This document shows positions 1 through 6,629 of a DNA stretch of 58,378 nt, piece after piece. Made by a program: the position numbers and the translations under genes. Source of the DNA: CAZGSN01 sp964371655 (GTDB taxonomy: Bacteria; Desulfobacterota; Binatia; HRBIN30); the NCBI GenBank assembly GCA_964371655.1, contig CAYJOD010000036.1, positions 1-58,378 on the forward strand. Reading direction: 5' to 3'. The notes under the pieces are model-generated. The model worked only from the letters and a program-made list of their open reading frames with translations, was not told the DNA's origin and ran no database searches. Within the stretch, counting starts at the first letter, position 1. Each line of letters begins with the position of its first letter.

Positions 1-30
1 CAAGCCGATGTGTGTAATGATGTGGCCAAA

Positions 31-120
31 GGCCTATACCACCAAGAACCCAATCCCAGTGCAGAAACCCTTGGTGGTATAGGCTTCCAGCCTGCACCAC
101 CAAGAGGTTTTGAGACAACC
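31..120. repeat. Intergenic inverted repeat with a GGTGGTATAGG stem and a TTGTCTCA-type end
   Basis: Bases 31-46 read GGCCTATACCACCAAG and their reverse complement recurs at 70-85. From 70 to 104 the sequence forms its own hairpin (CTTGGTGGTATAGGCTTCC paired with GCCTGCACCACCAAG). The block ends at 106-120 with GGTTTTGAGACAACC, the same end found on the 113-bp elements near 20.4, 22.4 and 50.2 kb. The same stem word returns at 8989-9023. No gene is visible in 1-462; the rest of this spacer holds the element at 265-407. Confidence 0.7.
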
Positions 121-264
121 TCGTAAGGGAGCGGTGATTCGTAGGTGATGGCCTGCGACTTCCTGCGCCGGAATGCCGTACGAGCTCGCACCCGCTTTGC
201 GACGAGCACGACATCGCGCCTCTGGATCCTACCCCAACCGCTCGCTTCGAAGCGGCGCGCGGGG

Positions 265-407
265 GTGGGTCAGTTTGATGTTTTCGCCCGATGTCATCCC
301 GAGCGGAGCGAGGGATCTGCAGTGGAATGTAGGGCCCACCGTGGCCCCGGAAGATTCCTCGCCGCGGAGATTGCGACGGCTCGGAATGACAATCAAACTG
401 ACCCACT
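265..407. repeat. GTCATTCCGAGC-type interspersed inverted repeat, copy 1
   Basis: The outer arms GTGGGTCAGTTTGAT (about 266-280) and ATCAAACTGACCCAC (392-406) are complementary. Inside them GTCATCCCGAGCGGAGCGAGG faces CTCGGAATGAC. Two more copies of this arrangement occur at 4704-4803 and 28808-28949. Translated, the arm gives the phantom peptide HPERSEGS that is scattered through environmental genome annotations, so reading frames across it should not be called genes. Confidence 0.8.
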
Positions 408-462
408 ACCCGGCGCGCAGTGTCGTTGACATGTCGCCGCCTCGCTCGTACCGTGGCGGCCT

Positions 463-1650
463 ATGTTCGAGAGCTTGCTACGACGCGGTGAACGTCTGGC
501 ACGCGTGGAAGCGAACCGCGCTTTGCTGCGCTTCGTCAACGGTCTCGACTGGTTGATTCGCGATCCCAGGACCGTGGTGGGTCGCACGCCGTATGAGGTG
601 ATCCTGCAGCGTGACAAGCTCGAGGTGCGCCGGTATCACCTGGGTAGTGTGCGGCCGAAGTATGACGTACCTGTGCTCCTGATCCCGCCGCTGATGGTCA
701 AGCCGTTCATCTTCGATCTGTTCCCGGGCCGCAGCCTGGTCGCCACTCTATTGATGCATGGGTTTCAGGTGTATCTCGTCGACTTCGGCGAGCCGGATCA
801 AGCCGACGCTTACGTGACTCTCGACAACTACGTGCTCGACTGGATCCCGGCAGCCTGCGCCGCGGTCAAGCACGACGCCAAGAGCCCGGAACTGACGCTG
901 CTCGGCTACTGCATGGGCGGCCTGTTCGCCTTGGCGCACGTCGCCGCCAACCGCGACGAGTCGGTGCGCAACATCGTCAGCATTGGCGCTCCGGTCGACA
1001 CCGCCAAGATGGGACTGCTGGCGTGGCTGGCGAAGTTCGCCGGTACCCAGGTCGAACTGATCACCAACCAGCTCGGCAACGTGCCCGGGGGTCTGTCGAG
1101 CACGGTCTTCCGCCTGCTCACACCGATCAAGAATTTCACGCGCTACTCGGATCTGTTCATGAACCTTTGGGATCGCGAGTACATGAACGGCTTCGACGCC
1201 ATGAACCAGTGGGTGAGCCAGTTCATCGACTATCCGCAAAAGGCATTCGAGCAATTCACCCGCGACTTCATCGTGCACAACAACCTCTGGAAAGGGCGGA
1301 TGCGCTTTGGGAAGAAGGTCGCCGACCTCAGCCGCATTCGGGCTTCTCTGCTCTTGTTCGCGGGTCGCAGCGATCAAATCGCGGCGCCGGCTGCCGTCGA
1401 AGCCCTCTTGGGACGTGTATCGAGCACAGACAAGACGTGCCGGGTCGTGCCCGGGGGCCACATGGGTGTATTTGCCGGTACCGGCGCGCCGCGGCTCGTA
1501 TGGGAACCGACCGCGAGCTGGCTCGCTGAACGATCAATGGGAAGAAAGCCGGCGGCGCTTACGGCACGCGCGCGTTCGGCTCGCAAGGTCAGCGTACCGC
1601 CTCGGCGTCGTTCGTCAGCGGCAAGCGCGACAGCGCAGCCGGCCGCATGA
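463..1650 (+). CDS. phaC: PhaC-like poly(3-hydroxyalkanoate) synthase / alpha-beta hydrolase
   Basis: The protein of 395 residues has the PhaC form of the lipase box, G-Y-C-M-G, with the nucleophile at Cys150. The family's Asp and His follow at Asp304 (GRSDQ) and His333 (GGHMG). Length and the compact N-terminus resemble class III PhaC, the subunit that polymerises hydroxyacyl-CoA into storage polyester. No PhaE, PhaR, phasin or phaAB gene is near, so granule formation cannot be inferred from context. The last ~40 residues are an Arg/Ser/Ala-rich basic tail beyond the normal fold. The start has no clear Shine-Dalgarno site. A related acyltransferase or hydrolase role is possible. Confidence 0.85.
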   Translation: MFESLLRRGERLARVEANRALLRFVNGLDWLIRDPRTVVGRTPYEVILQRDKLEVRRYHLGSVRPKYDVPVLLIPPLMVKPFIFDLFPGRSLVATLLMHGFQVYLVDFGEPDQADAYVTLDNYVLDWIPAACAAVKHDAKSPELTLLGYCMGGLFALAHVAANRDESVRNIVSIGAPVDTAKMGLLAWLAKFAGTQVELITNQLGNVPGGLSSTVFRLLTPIKNFTRYSDLFMNLWDREYMNGFDAMNQWVSQFIDYPQKAFEQFTRDFIVHNNLWKGRMRFGKKVADLSRIRASLLLFAGRSDQIAAPAAVEALLGRVSSTDKTCRVVPGGHMGVFAGTGAPRLVWEPTASWLAERSMGRKPAALTARARSARKVSVPPRRRSSAASATAQPAA

Positions 1651-1723
1651 GACAACGGCGTGTACGACCGATGTTCGAGATCTCGGTGGGGCGCGAACGT
1701 TTCTTGAGAGTGTCGATGAGGTC

Positions 1724-1798
1724 GCGTAGGGCCGGCTATGCCGGCCGTATGGAGGATGCGGCCGGCATAGCNNNNNNNNNNAATCGCGGCCCCTACGA
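1724..1798. repeat. Intergenic inverted repeat interrupted by a scaffold gap
   Basis: The left part GTAGGGCCGGCTATGCCGGCC pairs with GGCCGGCATAGC and with GGCCCCTAC on the far side of a run of ten N at 1772-1781. The assembly broke inside a strong palindrome, so the true length of this spacer is unknown. Confidence 0.65.
1772..1781. other. Scaffold gap (10 N)
   Basis: Ten consecutive N within a palindromic spacer. This is an assembly join of nominal size, so bases may be missing here. Confidence 0.98.
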
Positions 1799-1858
1799 GG
1801 CGGCACGAAACTCGCGCGCCCGGCGCGGTTCTGTTCTGTGATCACTTAAGGAGGACCC

Positions 1859-2194
1859 ATGCTGTTCGTCGCTGAGTACGAGTTCTCGTGGGAGCTATTG
1901 GAGGCAGTGATCGCCAAGCGTCTCGAATGGGACGCGGAGAAGCCGGATGATTTCCGTTTCATCGGCGAATACGTCTGGCAAGATCACGATCCGCCGTTCC
2001 GTGGCGTGGTGGTCGTCGAAGCGGACTCCGTCGACGCCTTGAGCGCATTCGCCTTGCACTATGGCCCGACGTTGAAGGTCAAGGTGCATCCCGCCAGCGA
2101 CGTCGTCGCTGCCATTCGCGCCATCGGTGGCAACCATGCCGTGTCCAAGTCGCGGTCGCGGCACTCCACCGCGAAGCGCCGAAAATCGGCGTGA
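1859..2194 (+). CDS. DUF3303-like small protein
   Basis: A 111-residue protein preceded by AAGGAGG six bases before ATG, an excellent ribosome binding site. The first ~85 residues look like the DUF3303 ferredoxin-like fold: an opening beta strand (MLFVAEYEF), W-to-helix segments, and a central VVVVEADSVDAL strand-helix. A basic Ser/Arg/Lys tail follows. The family has no assigned function. The next small reading frame starts on a GTG that overlaps this gene's stop, suggesting coupled translation. Confidence 0.75.
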   Translation: MLFVAEYEFSWELLEAVIAKRLEWDAEKPDDFRFIGEYVWQDHDPPFRGVVVVEADSVDALSAFALHYGPTLKVKVHPASDVVAAIRAIGGNHAVSKSRSRHSTAKRRKSA

Positions 2195-2448
2195 TCGGGT
2201 TGCGTCGTACGGTCGGTGCGTGGTGTACCCCGCCAGGCGCCGTGGTCGTGGCGTTGTTGCTCGCAACCGTGGCTTGGGCTGCACCACCTGCGACCACACC
2301 GACAGCACAGACGAGCGCGCCGCAAAGCATGGCCCCACGCCGCAGGGGGCGACCCCACGCGCCGCGCACCGGCGCCTGCACCAATCTCGGCCCGACGCCG
2401 ATTCGGGGCAGCAGCAGCGCAGCCGATCCACCCACGCCCAGACGATAG
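2191..2448 (+). CDS. Small Ala/Pro-rich secreted protein, hypothetical
   Basis: The 85-residue frame starts at a GTG overlapping the stop of the DUF3303 gene (GTGA). It opens like a signal peptide, with a hydrophobic run of about residues 16-30 ending AWAAPPA. A low-complexity Thr/Pro/Arg-rich stretch follows with no recognisable domain. The overlap and signal sequence argue for a real product; the low complexity argues against. Function unknown. Confidence 0.4.
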   Translation: MIGLRRTVGAWCTPPGAVVVALLLATVAWAAPPATTPTAQTSAPQSMAPRRRGRPHAPRTGACTNLGPTPIRGSSSAADPPTPRR

Positions 2449-2454
2449 GGGGAG

Positions 2455-2531
2455 GACAGTGGTCGGTGGCCAGTGGTCAGTGGTCAGTGTCCAGTTGATA
2501 CTGACCACTGACCACCGGCCACTGACCACTG
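2455..2531. repeat. Family B heptamer hairpin (CAGTGGT / ACCACTG)
   Basis: A left array built on CAGTGGTCAGTGGT units (2457-2488) is followed after about 12 bases by a complementary right array of ACTGACC units (2500-2531), giving a near-perfect hairpin between two converging genes. The same unit recurs in one orientation at 5072-5152. It could act as a bidirectional terminator, but the repeat-unit structure is not that of an ordinary terminator. Confidence 0.85.
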
Positions 2532-2537
2532 CTCGAG

Positions 2538-2831
2538 CTAATCGGGAATGCGAATGGTGCTGACGCGCAGGCCGTTCGAGGTGTGGCTGACGTCGTAGCC
2601 CACCTCCAACCCTACGCGCAGGTCGGCGAACAGCCGATGCGGTCCATTCATCGTCAGGAACATGAAGGAGAACGGAATCTTGCGACCGCTGGAGCTGCGA
2701 ATCACCCCGCGCTGCGATCCTTCATGCAACTTGACGACGGTGCCGCGGTAGTACCGCTCCTTGGTCAGGTCGGCTCCGAAGCCGGCATCGACGCCACCCG
2801 GCCCGTCGTCCGTTATCGATTGATCAGCCAT
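2538..2831 (-). CDS. Cold-shock-domain-like small protein
   Basis: A 97-residue protein whose central part fits an OB-fold of the cold-shock type: RGTVVKL as first strand, GVIRSSSGRKIPFSF in place of the RNP1/RNP2 strands, and LRVGLEVGYDVSHT then LRVSTIRI as the closing strands. The aromatic RNA-binding residues of CspA are largely absent, so nucleic-acid binding is only inferred. The start is ATG with no striking ribosome binding site. It lies 78 bases before the sulfite reductase gene on the same template side. Confidence 0.55.
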   Translation of the reverse strand: MADQSITDDGPGGVDAGFGADLTKERYYRGTVVKLHEGSQRGVIRSSSGRKIPFSFMFLTMNGPHRLFADLRVGLEVGYDVSHTSNGLRVSTIRIPD

Positions 2832-2909
2832 TGTGCCCCTTGGAACACGCGGAGAGACGACAGCGATCCGACACGCCGATTGTCTCGCGCGGGAACGTCC
2901 GTTGTCGCA

Positions 2910-4556
2910 TCAATGCACCCCGGGTGCGACAGCGCGAGCTACCGTATTGATGCGATCGACACCAACGCGATCGACGAAATCAGGGAAGCGTTCGCCGCCT
3001 TGCCTTTGACTGCGGTAGTACTCGGCAAGCGCCGCAACGACCTTTGGGACCTCGGCCTCGGGAAAGCGACCGGCAACGCGGTGGCCGACATTACCGTCTT
3101 CGCCAATGCGGCCGCCCACGAGCATCGAGTAATGCGGGTGATCCTGGCCATCACCACCCTTCAGCGACAGCCCGGTGAGACCGATGTCGCCGATGTGGTG
3201 CTGGCCGCACGAGTTCGGACAGCCGCTGATCTTGATGCGAAAGACGCCTATTTCTTCGACCTTGCCGTTGCTGTTCAACAGATGCTGGTGAATCGCTTCC
3301 GCGACACCCATCGAGCGGCTGACCGCCAGGCTGCAGAAGTCGGCGCCCGGGCACGACGTGACGTCGGTGATGTGCAACGCGTTCACCTCCGCCAGCTTGA
3401 GCTCACGCAGGCCCTCGTAGAGCTCCAGCAGACGCGCCCCCGGAATCCACGGCACCATGAGGTTTTGATCATTCATGGCGCGTATGACGCCGGCGCCGAG
3501 CTGCGCCGCCAGCTTACCTAGAGCACGGAACTGGTCGCTGCTGACGTCACCGAGCGGCAGCTGCACCACGCATCCATAGTACCCTTCCTGCTTCTGCGCG
3601 TAGGTATTGGTGCGCAGCCAGTGGCGATAGCTCTCGTCGCCGCCGGCAGCCGGCGCCGATGGTGGATTGACCGGGGTCTCGGCTTGGTAGGAGTCGACCA
3701 TGTCTTTGAGCTCGGCGCGCAAGGCGGCGCCCTGCTCACGCTCGACCTGTGCCACGAGACGATCGATCTCGGCGATGAACTTTGGAAGGCCGAGGCGTTG
3801 CACGACGTACTTCATGCGCGCCCGCTTGCGGTTCTTGCGCTCGCCGAGGCGGTGCTGCAGCCGCATGATGGCTTCCGCAACGATGAGCACGTCCTCGGCG
3901 GGGATGAAGTCGCGCACCGGACACGCCAGAAAGGGCTGCGATCCGAGACCGCCACCAGCGTGCACGGAAAAGCCGAGCTCGCCCTCGTGCCGCTTCGGGA
4001 AAAAGGCGATGTCGTTGATCGGCGCCTGAATGCAGTCCTGGGCGCACGACGCGAAGCCGATCTTGAACTTGCGCGGCAAGGTCAGGTTGAGCGGGTGGAA
4101 CATGAAGTATTCGTTCACCGCAAACACGTACGGGGTTACGTCGAACAGCTCACCCGGCAAGGTGCCGGCATGAACGCAGCCAGTGACATTGCGGACGCTG
4201 TCGGCACAGGCGCCGCGCGTCGAAATCCCGACGGCGTGCAAGCGCTCGTACATCCGAACGACTTGATCGAGCCCGATCCAGTGCATCTGCACGTCTTCGC
4301 GCGTGGTCACGTGCAACACACTGCGCCCGTAGTCGTCGGCGATGCTCGCCAACTCGTTGATCTGTGCCAGAGTCATCAACCCGCCCGGCAGCTTGATGCG
4401 CTGCATGTGGCTGGTGTGATCGAGCTGGTAGTAAAGCCCGTAGGAAAGACGCACCGGACGGAACTCGTCGTCCGACATTTGGCCCTGGCGGTAACGGTCG
4501 ATGCGGCTGGCCTGCCCATGCAGCGCAGCACGATAATCCGATTCGGTAGGTCGCAT
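2910..4556 (-). CDS. Ferredoxin-type nitrite/sulfite reductase (siroheme, 4Fe-4S)
   Basis: A 548-residue haemoprotein that reduces sulfite to sulfide or nitrite to ammonia with six electrons. The cluster-siroheme motif is complete: C402-x5-C408 (CPGADFC) and C446-x3-C450 (CPNSC). Two ferredoxin-like half-domains precede it (LYYQLDHTSHMQR near residue 40, and GCVVQLPLGDVSSDQ in the second half). I chose the ATG at 4556 because GGAG sits a few bases upstream and the family begins here; an upstream TTG would add 17 residues without homology. No cys or nir partner gene adjoins it, so substrate preference cannot be settled. Confidence 0.9.
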   Translation of the reverse strand: MRPTESDYRAALHGQASRIDRYRQGQMSDDEFRPVRLSYGLYYQLDHTSHMQRIKLPGGLMTLAQINELASIADDYGRSVLHVTTREDVQMHWIGLDQVVRMYERLHAVGISTRGACADSVRNVTGCVHAGTLPGELFDVTPYVFAVNEYFMFHPLNLTLPRKFKIGFASCAQDCIQAPINDIAFFPKRHEGELGFSVHAGGGLGSQPFLACPVRDFIPAEDVLIVAEAIMRLQHRLGERKNRKRARMKYVVQRLGLPKFIAEIDRLVAQVEREQGAALRAELKDMVDSYQAETPVNPPSAPAAGGDESYRHWLRTNTYAQKQEGYYGCVVQLPLGDVSSDQFRALGKLAAQLGAGVIRAMNDQNLMVPWIPGARLLELYEGLRELKLAEVNALHITDVTSCPGADFCSLAVSRSMGVAEAIHQHLLNSNGKVEEIGVFRIKISGCPNSCGQHHIGDIGLTGLSLKGGDGQDHPHYSMLVGGRIGEDGNVGHRVAGRFPEAEVPKVVAALAEYYRSQRQGGERFPDFVDRVGVDRINTVARAVAPGVH

Positions 4557-4656
4557 ATTGGTGCTCCAGTACCTCAAGCTGGTAGAGCTTGGGCGGTCAA
4601 GATTCAATGCGGAATAGGTGCAGATCCAGGGCTACCGCTGAGCTCTCCAATTACCG

Positions 4657-4677
4657 GCGCAGGCTGAAGTCCTGCGC
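4657..4677. repeat. Short hairpin GCGCAGG..CCTGCGC
   Basis: GCGCAGGCTGAAGTCCTGCGC forms a 7-bp stem. Its word is the same as in the inverted pair at 50381-50442, where GTAGGCGCGGGCTTCAGCCC faces it. Another half of this family (CCTGCGCCTAC / GTAGGCGCACG) lies at 4856-4904. It is a small interspersed palindrome, possibly also a transcription barrier upstream of the reductase gene. Confidence 0.55.
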
Positions 4678-4703
4678 AGCTTTGCACTAAAAGTCTCCAT
4701 GGG

Positions 4704-4803
4704 TGTCATTCCGAGCCGTTGCACTTCCGCGGCGAGGAATCTTCCGAGTGCTGCGCCCATCCGACATTCCACTGCAGATTCCTCGCTCCCGCTCGGAATG
4801 ACA
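4704..4803. repeat. GTCATTCCGAGC-type interspersed inverted repeat, copy 2
   Basis: TGTCATTCCGAGC at 4704 faces GCTCGGAATGACA ending near 4802. The interior pair GCGAGGAATCTTCC and AGATTCCTCGC is also complementary. The element matches the copies at 265-407 and 28808-28949. The long spacer 4557-5206 contains this, two further repeat families and no gene that I can support. Confidence 0.8.
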
Positions 4804-4936
4804 ATTGCTGGTGTCGGATAGAAACATACCGAGTCGAGTTTTGGTGCAACGCCGTCCTGCGCCTACAGCCCACGTTCGCGCGCTAGTTTAAGATGTAGGC
4901 GCACGACGGCTTTGCACATAAACTCCGATTTTCATC

Positions 4937-5022
4937 CTTCTTGCCCATGCCCTTGCCGTTGCCCCTGCCCGTTCTGGCTGTTTTCGGAAGGGCACGGGCA
5001 ACGGCAAGGGCATGGGCAAGGA
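4937..5022. repeat. Family D hexamer hairpin (GCCNNN units)
   Basis: The left arm is a run of GCCCAT GCCCTT GCCGTT GCCCCT hexamers, and the right arm (about 4989-5021) is its reverse complement with a ~16-base loop. The hexamer units differ in their last three bases, yet the other arm mirrors each one. A sister hairpin of the same design lies at 23287-23357. Confidence 0.85.
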
Positions 5023-5071
5023 TCTATTTGCAAAGCCGCGCACGACCTCAGCGCGCGCCGCAATTGTTCTT

Positions 5072-5152
5072 CCTGACCACTGCCCACTGACCACTGTCCA
5101 CTGACCACTGTCCACTGACCACTGTCCACTGACCACTGTCCACTGACGACTG
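5072..5152. repeat. Family B heptamer tandem array (ACTGACC/ACTGTCC)
   Basis: About eleven 7-base units alternate ACTGACC and ACTGTCC with little divergence, all in one orientation. The array ends 55 bases before the CopD-like gene. The reverse strand reads as SGQWTVVSGQWSV-type phantom peptides, which are repeat translations and not a gene. The units match those of the hairpin at 2455-2531. Confidence 0.9.
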
Positions 5153-5206
5153 CGGTTGCCTTGCCGGAGGGCTCTGGTTAAGACAGCCCGGCTTGCGAAG
5201 GTATCG

Positions 5207-5707
5207 ATGGTATTAACCGGCACGGACTTCTTTGGCTTGTGGCTGCACGTGTTGGCCTTGGTCGTGTATGGCGGGGCCACAGCGGCGCTGTGGTTGATGG
5301 TGCTGCCGGCGGCGGAAGCGATCGAGGACCCGGCGATTCGGCGCACGTCGCTGAGCCGCGCCCTGCGCGTCTACGATCCCTTGGCGATCGCGACCTTGGG
5401 GATCGTCGTCATGACCGGCGCCACCAATCTCACGACCTACAAGAACGCCTTGCGCGCCGAGTTCTTTGCAAAGATGGGCTGGCTGCTGCTGTGGAAGCTG
5501 TCATTGGCCTTTGCCGTCATCATGGTTGGAACCTACGTCACCTTCGGCCTCGCCCACCGCATCGTGCGCAGCGAGCTTCTCGAAGACCCGGTCGATCCAG
5601 CCTGGTTGGCCAGCATGAGCCGCCGCCTGCGGGCTGCGTGCATCCTACTTCTGGTCTTGCTCGCCATCACCGCCTGGTTCGGCCTGGAGCTGGGGCACCC
5701 GCACTGA
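5207..5707 (+). CDS. CopD-like integral membrane protein
   Basis: The 166-residue protein has four hydrophobic segments (about residues 6-30, 54-70, 89-115 and 141-160) and short charged loops, as in the CopD / DUF2269 group of four-helix membrane proteins, some of which act in copper handling. No Met- or His-rich copper site is obvious. I start at ATG 5207, which has GAAGG upstream; a longer frame would run back into the tandem repeat array. It is monocistronic. The specific function is unknown. Confidence 0.65.
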   Translation: MVLTGTDFFGLWLHVLALVVYGGATAALWLMVLPAAEAIEDPAIRRTSLSRALRVYDPLAIATLGIVVMTGATNLTTYKNALRAEFFAKMGWLLLWKLSLAFAVIMVGTYVTFGLAHRIVRSELLEDPVDPAWLASMSRRLRAACILLLVLLAITAWFGLELGHPH

Positions 5708-5713
5708 CGGCCG

Positions 5714-5779
5714 TCGCTCGAATCTCGAATCTCGTATCTCGCTTCTGACGAGATACGAGATTCGAGCGACGAGATACGC
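5714..5779. repeat. Family A heptamer hairpin (GATACGA), copy 1
   Basis: TCTCGAATCTCGTATCTCG faces CGAGATACGAGATTCGAG across a 6-base loop. The two arms carry matching A/T variants (CGAATCT against AGATTCG), which indicates that one arm was copied from the other or that the pair is co-maintained. The hairpin sits between the CopD-like gene and efp. Confidence 0.88.
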
Positions 5780-5853
5780 ATTAGTTGCCAGCCAGAATTA
5801 CCGCTGCTAGACACGCCGGCTCCAATCTCGCCGACTCGAGGAGCACCAAAACG

Positions 5854-6417
5854 ATGTTGATTCCTGCCACGCATCTGCGCGCCGGTATGATTATTCGCCA
5901 CAACAACGACCTGTACCGCATCACGACGGTGGTGCACATCACGCCGGGCAACTGGCGCGGCATGGTGCAGACGAAGATGCGTAGCATTCGCTCCGGCACC
6001 GCGACCGAAAACCGCTTCCGCTCGGAAGACAAGGTCGACCGCGTCACCTTCGAGCAGCATCCGATGCAGTTCCTCTATGAGGCCGATGGCCGCTATCACT
6101 TCATGAATACCGAGAACTACGAGCAGATTGAGCTCGACAGCGAAGCGCTCGGCGACGCGGTGAAGTTCCTCACCCCGAACTTGGAGGTACAGGTCGAGTT
6201 CTTCGAAGAGAAGCCCATGGGCATTGAGCTGCCGCGCAGCGTCGACTTGAAGGTCATCCAGACCGAGCCCGGGCTGCGCGGCGCGACCGTAACCAACGTC
6301 CTGAAACCAGCGACTGTAGAGTCCGGGGCCGTCATTCAGGTTCCACCCTTCGTCGTCGAAGGCGACGTCATTCGCGTCGACACGGAGTCCGGCGAATACA
6401 TGTCGCGGGCGAAGTAG
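5854..6417 (+). CDS. efp: Elongation factor P
   Basis: The 187-residue, three-domain EF-P relieves ribosome stalling at consecutive prolines by inserting its domain I loop at the peptidyl-transferase centre. Domain I (1-65), the EF-P OB domain (GRYHFMNTENYEQIEL) and the C-terminal OB domain (RGATVTNVLKPATVESGAVIQVPPFVVEGD) are all present. The tip loop reads TPGNWRG at residues 30-36, so the Lys34 that EpmA lysylates in E. coli is Asn33 in this alignment, with Arg35 nearby. No epmA/epmB or earP is in the window. The start at 5854 follows GAGGAG and gives the standard length; 23 extra upstream codons are rejected. Confidence 0.95.
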   Translation: MLIPATHLRAGMIIRHNNDLYRITTVVHITPGNWRGMVQTKMRSIRSGTATENRFRSEDKVDRVTFEQHPMQFLYEADGRYHFMNTENYEQIELDSEALGDAVKFLTPNLEVQVEFFEEKPMGIELPRSVDLKVIQTEPGLRGATVTNVLKPATVESGAVIQVPPFVVEGDVIRVDTESGEYMSRAK

Positions 6418-6430
6418 GAGATTCCGGCTT

Positions 6431-6498
6431 ACGCGTATCTCGTATCTCGTCGCGAATGCGACGTGTCCCCAGAGCGAGATACGAGATTCGAGATACGC
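6431..6498. repeat. Family A heptamer hairpin (GATACGA), copy 2
   Basis: GCGTATCTCGTATCTCGTC is followed after about 25 bases by GAGCGAGATACGAGATTCGAG. It lies just downstream of efp, so it may double as a terminator, but it lacks a U tract. It has the same unit as 5714-5779, 24824-24912 and 31265-31497. Confidence 0.85.
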
Positions 6499-6629
6499 CC
6501 CAGCTGAAATGAACTGCTTGACGGATCTGGGGATAGCAGTTTACAACATTCGGGTTGATTGACGGCGTGCGACGCGGTGCGGGTCGTAAACGCATGCCGG
6601 TTAGGTCCCTGGACGAGGAGAGAAAGCGC

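Noticed and set aside
145..556. Two overlapping small frames before the PhaC-like gene
   Set aside because: They read through the GTCATTCCGAGC repeat (phantom HPERSEGS peptide), so are not genes.
5072..5152. Possible CRISPR array
   Set aside because: Units are 7 bases and contiguous with no unique spacers, and no cas gene is present. The same holds for the arrays at 31441 and 36631.
4888..5346. Minus-strand reading frame with SGQWTVVSGQWSV-type repeats
   Set aside because: It is the translation of the heptamer array and hairpin at 4937-5152 and overlaps the CopD-like gene; no start signal or domain.
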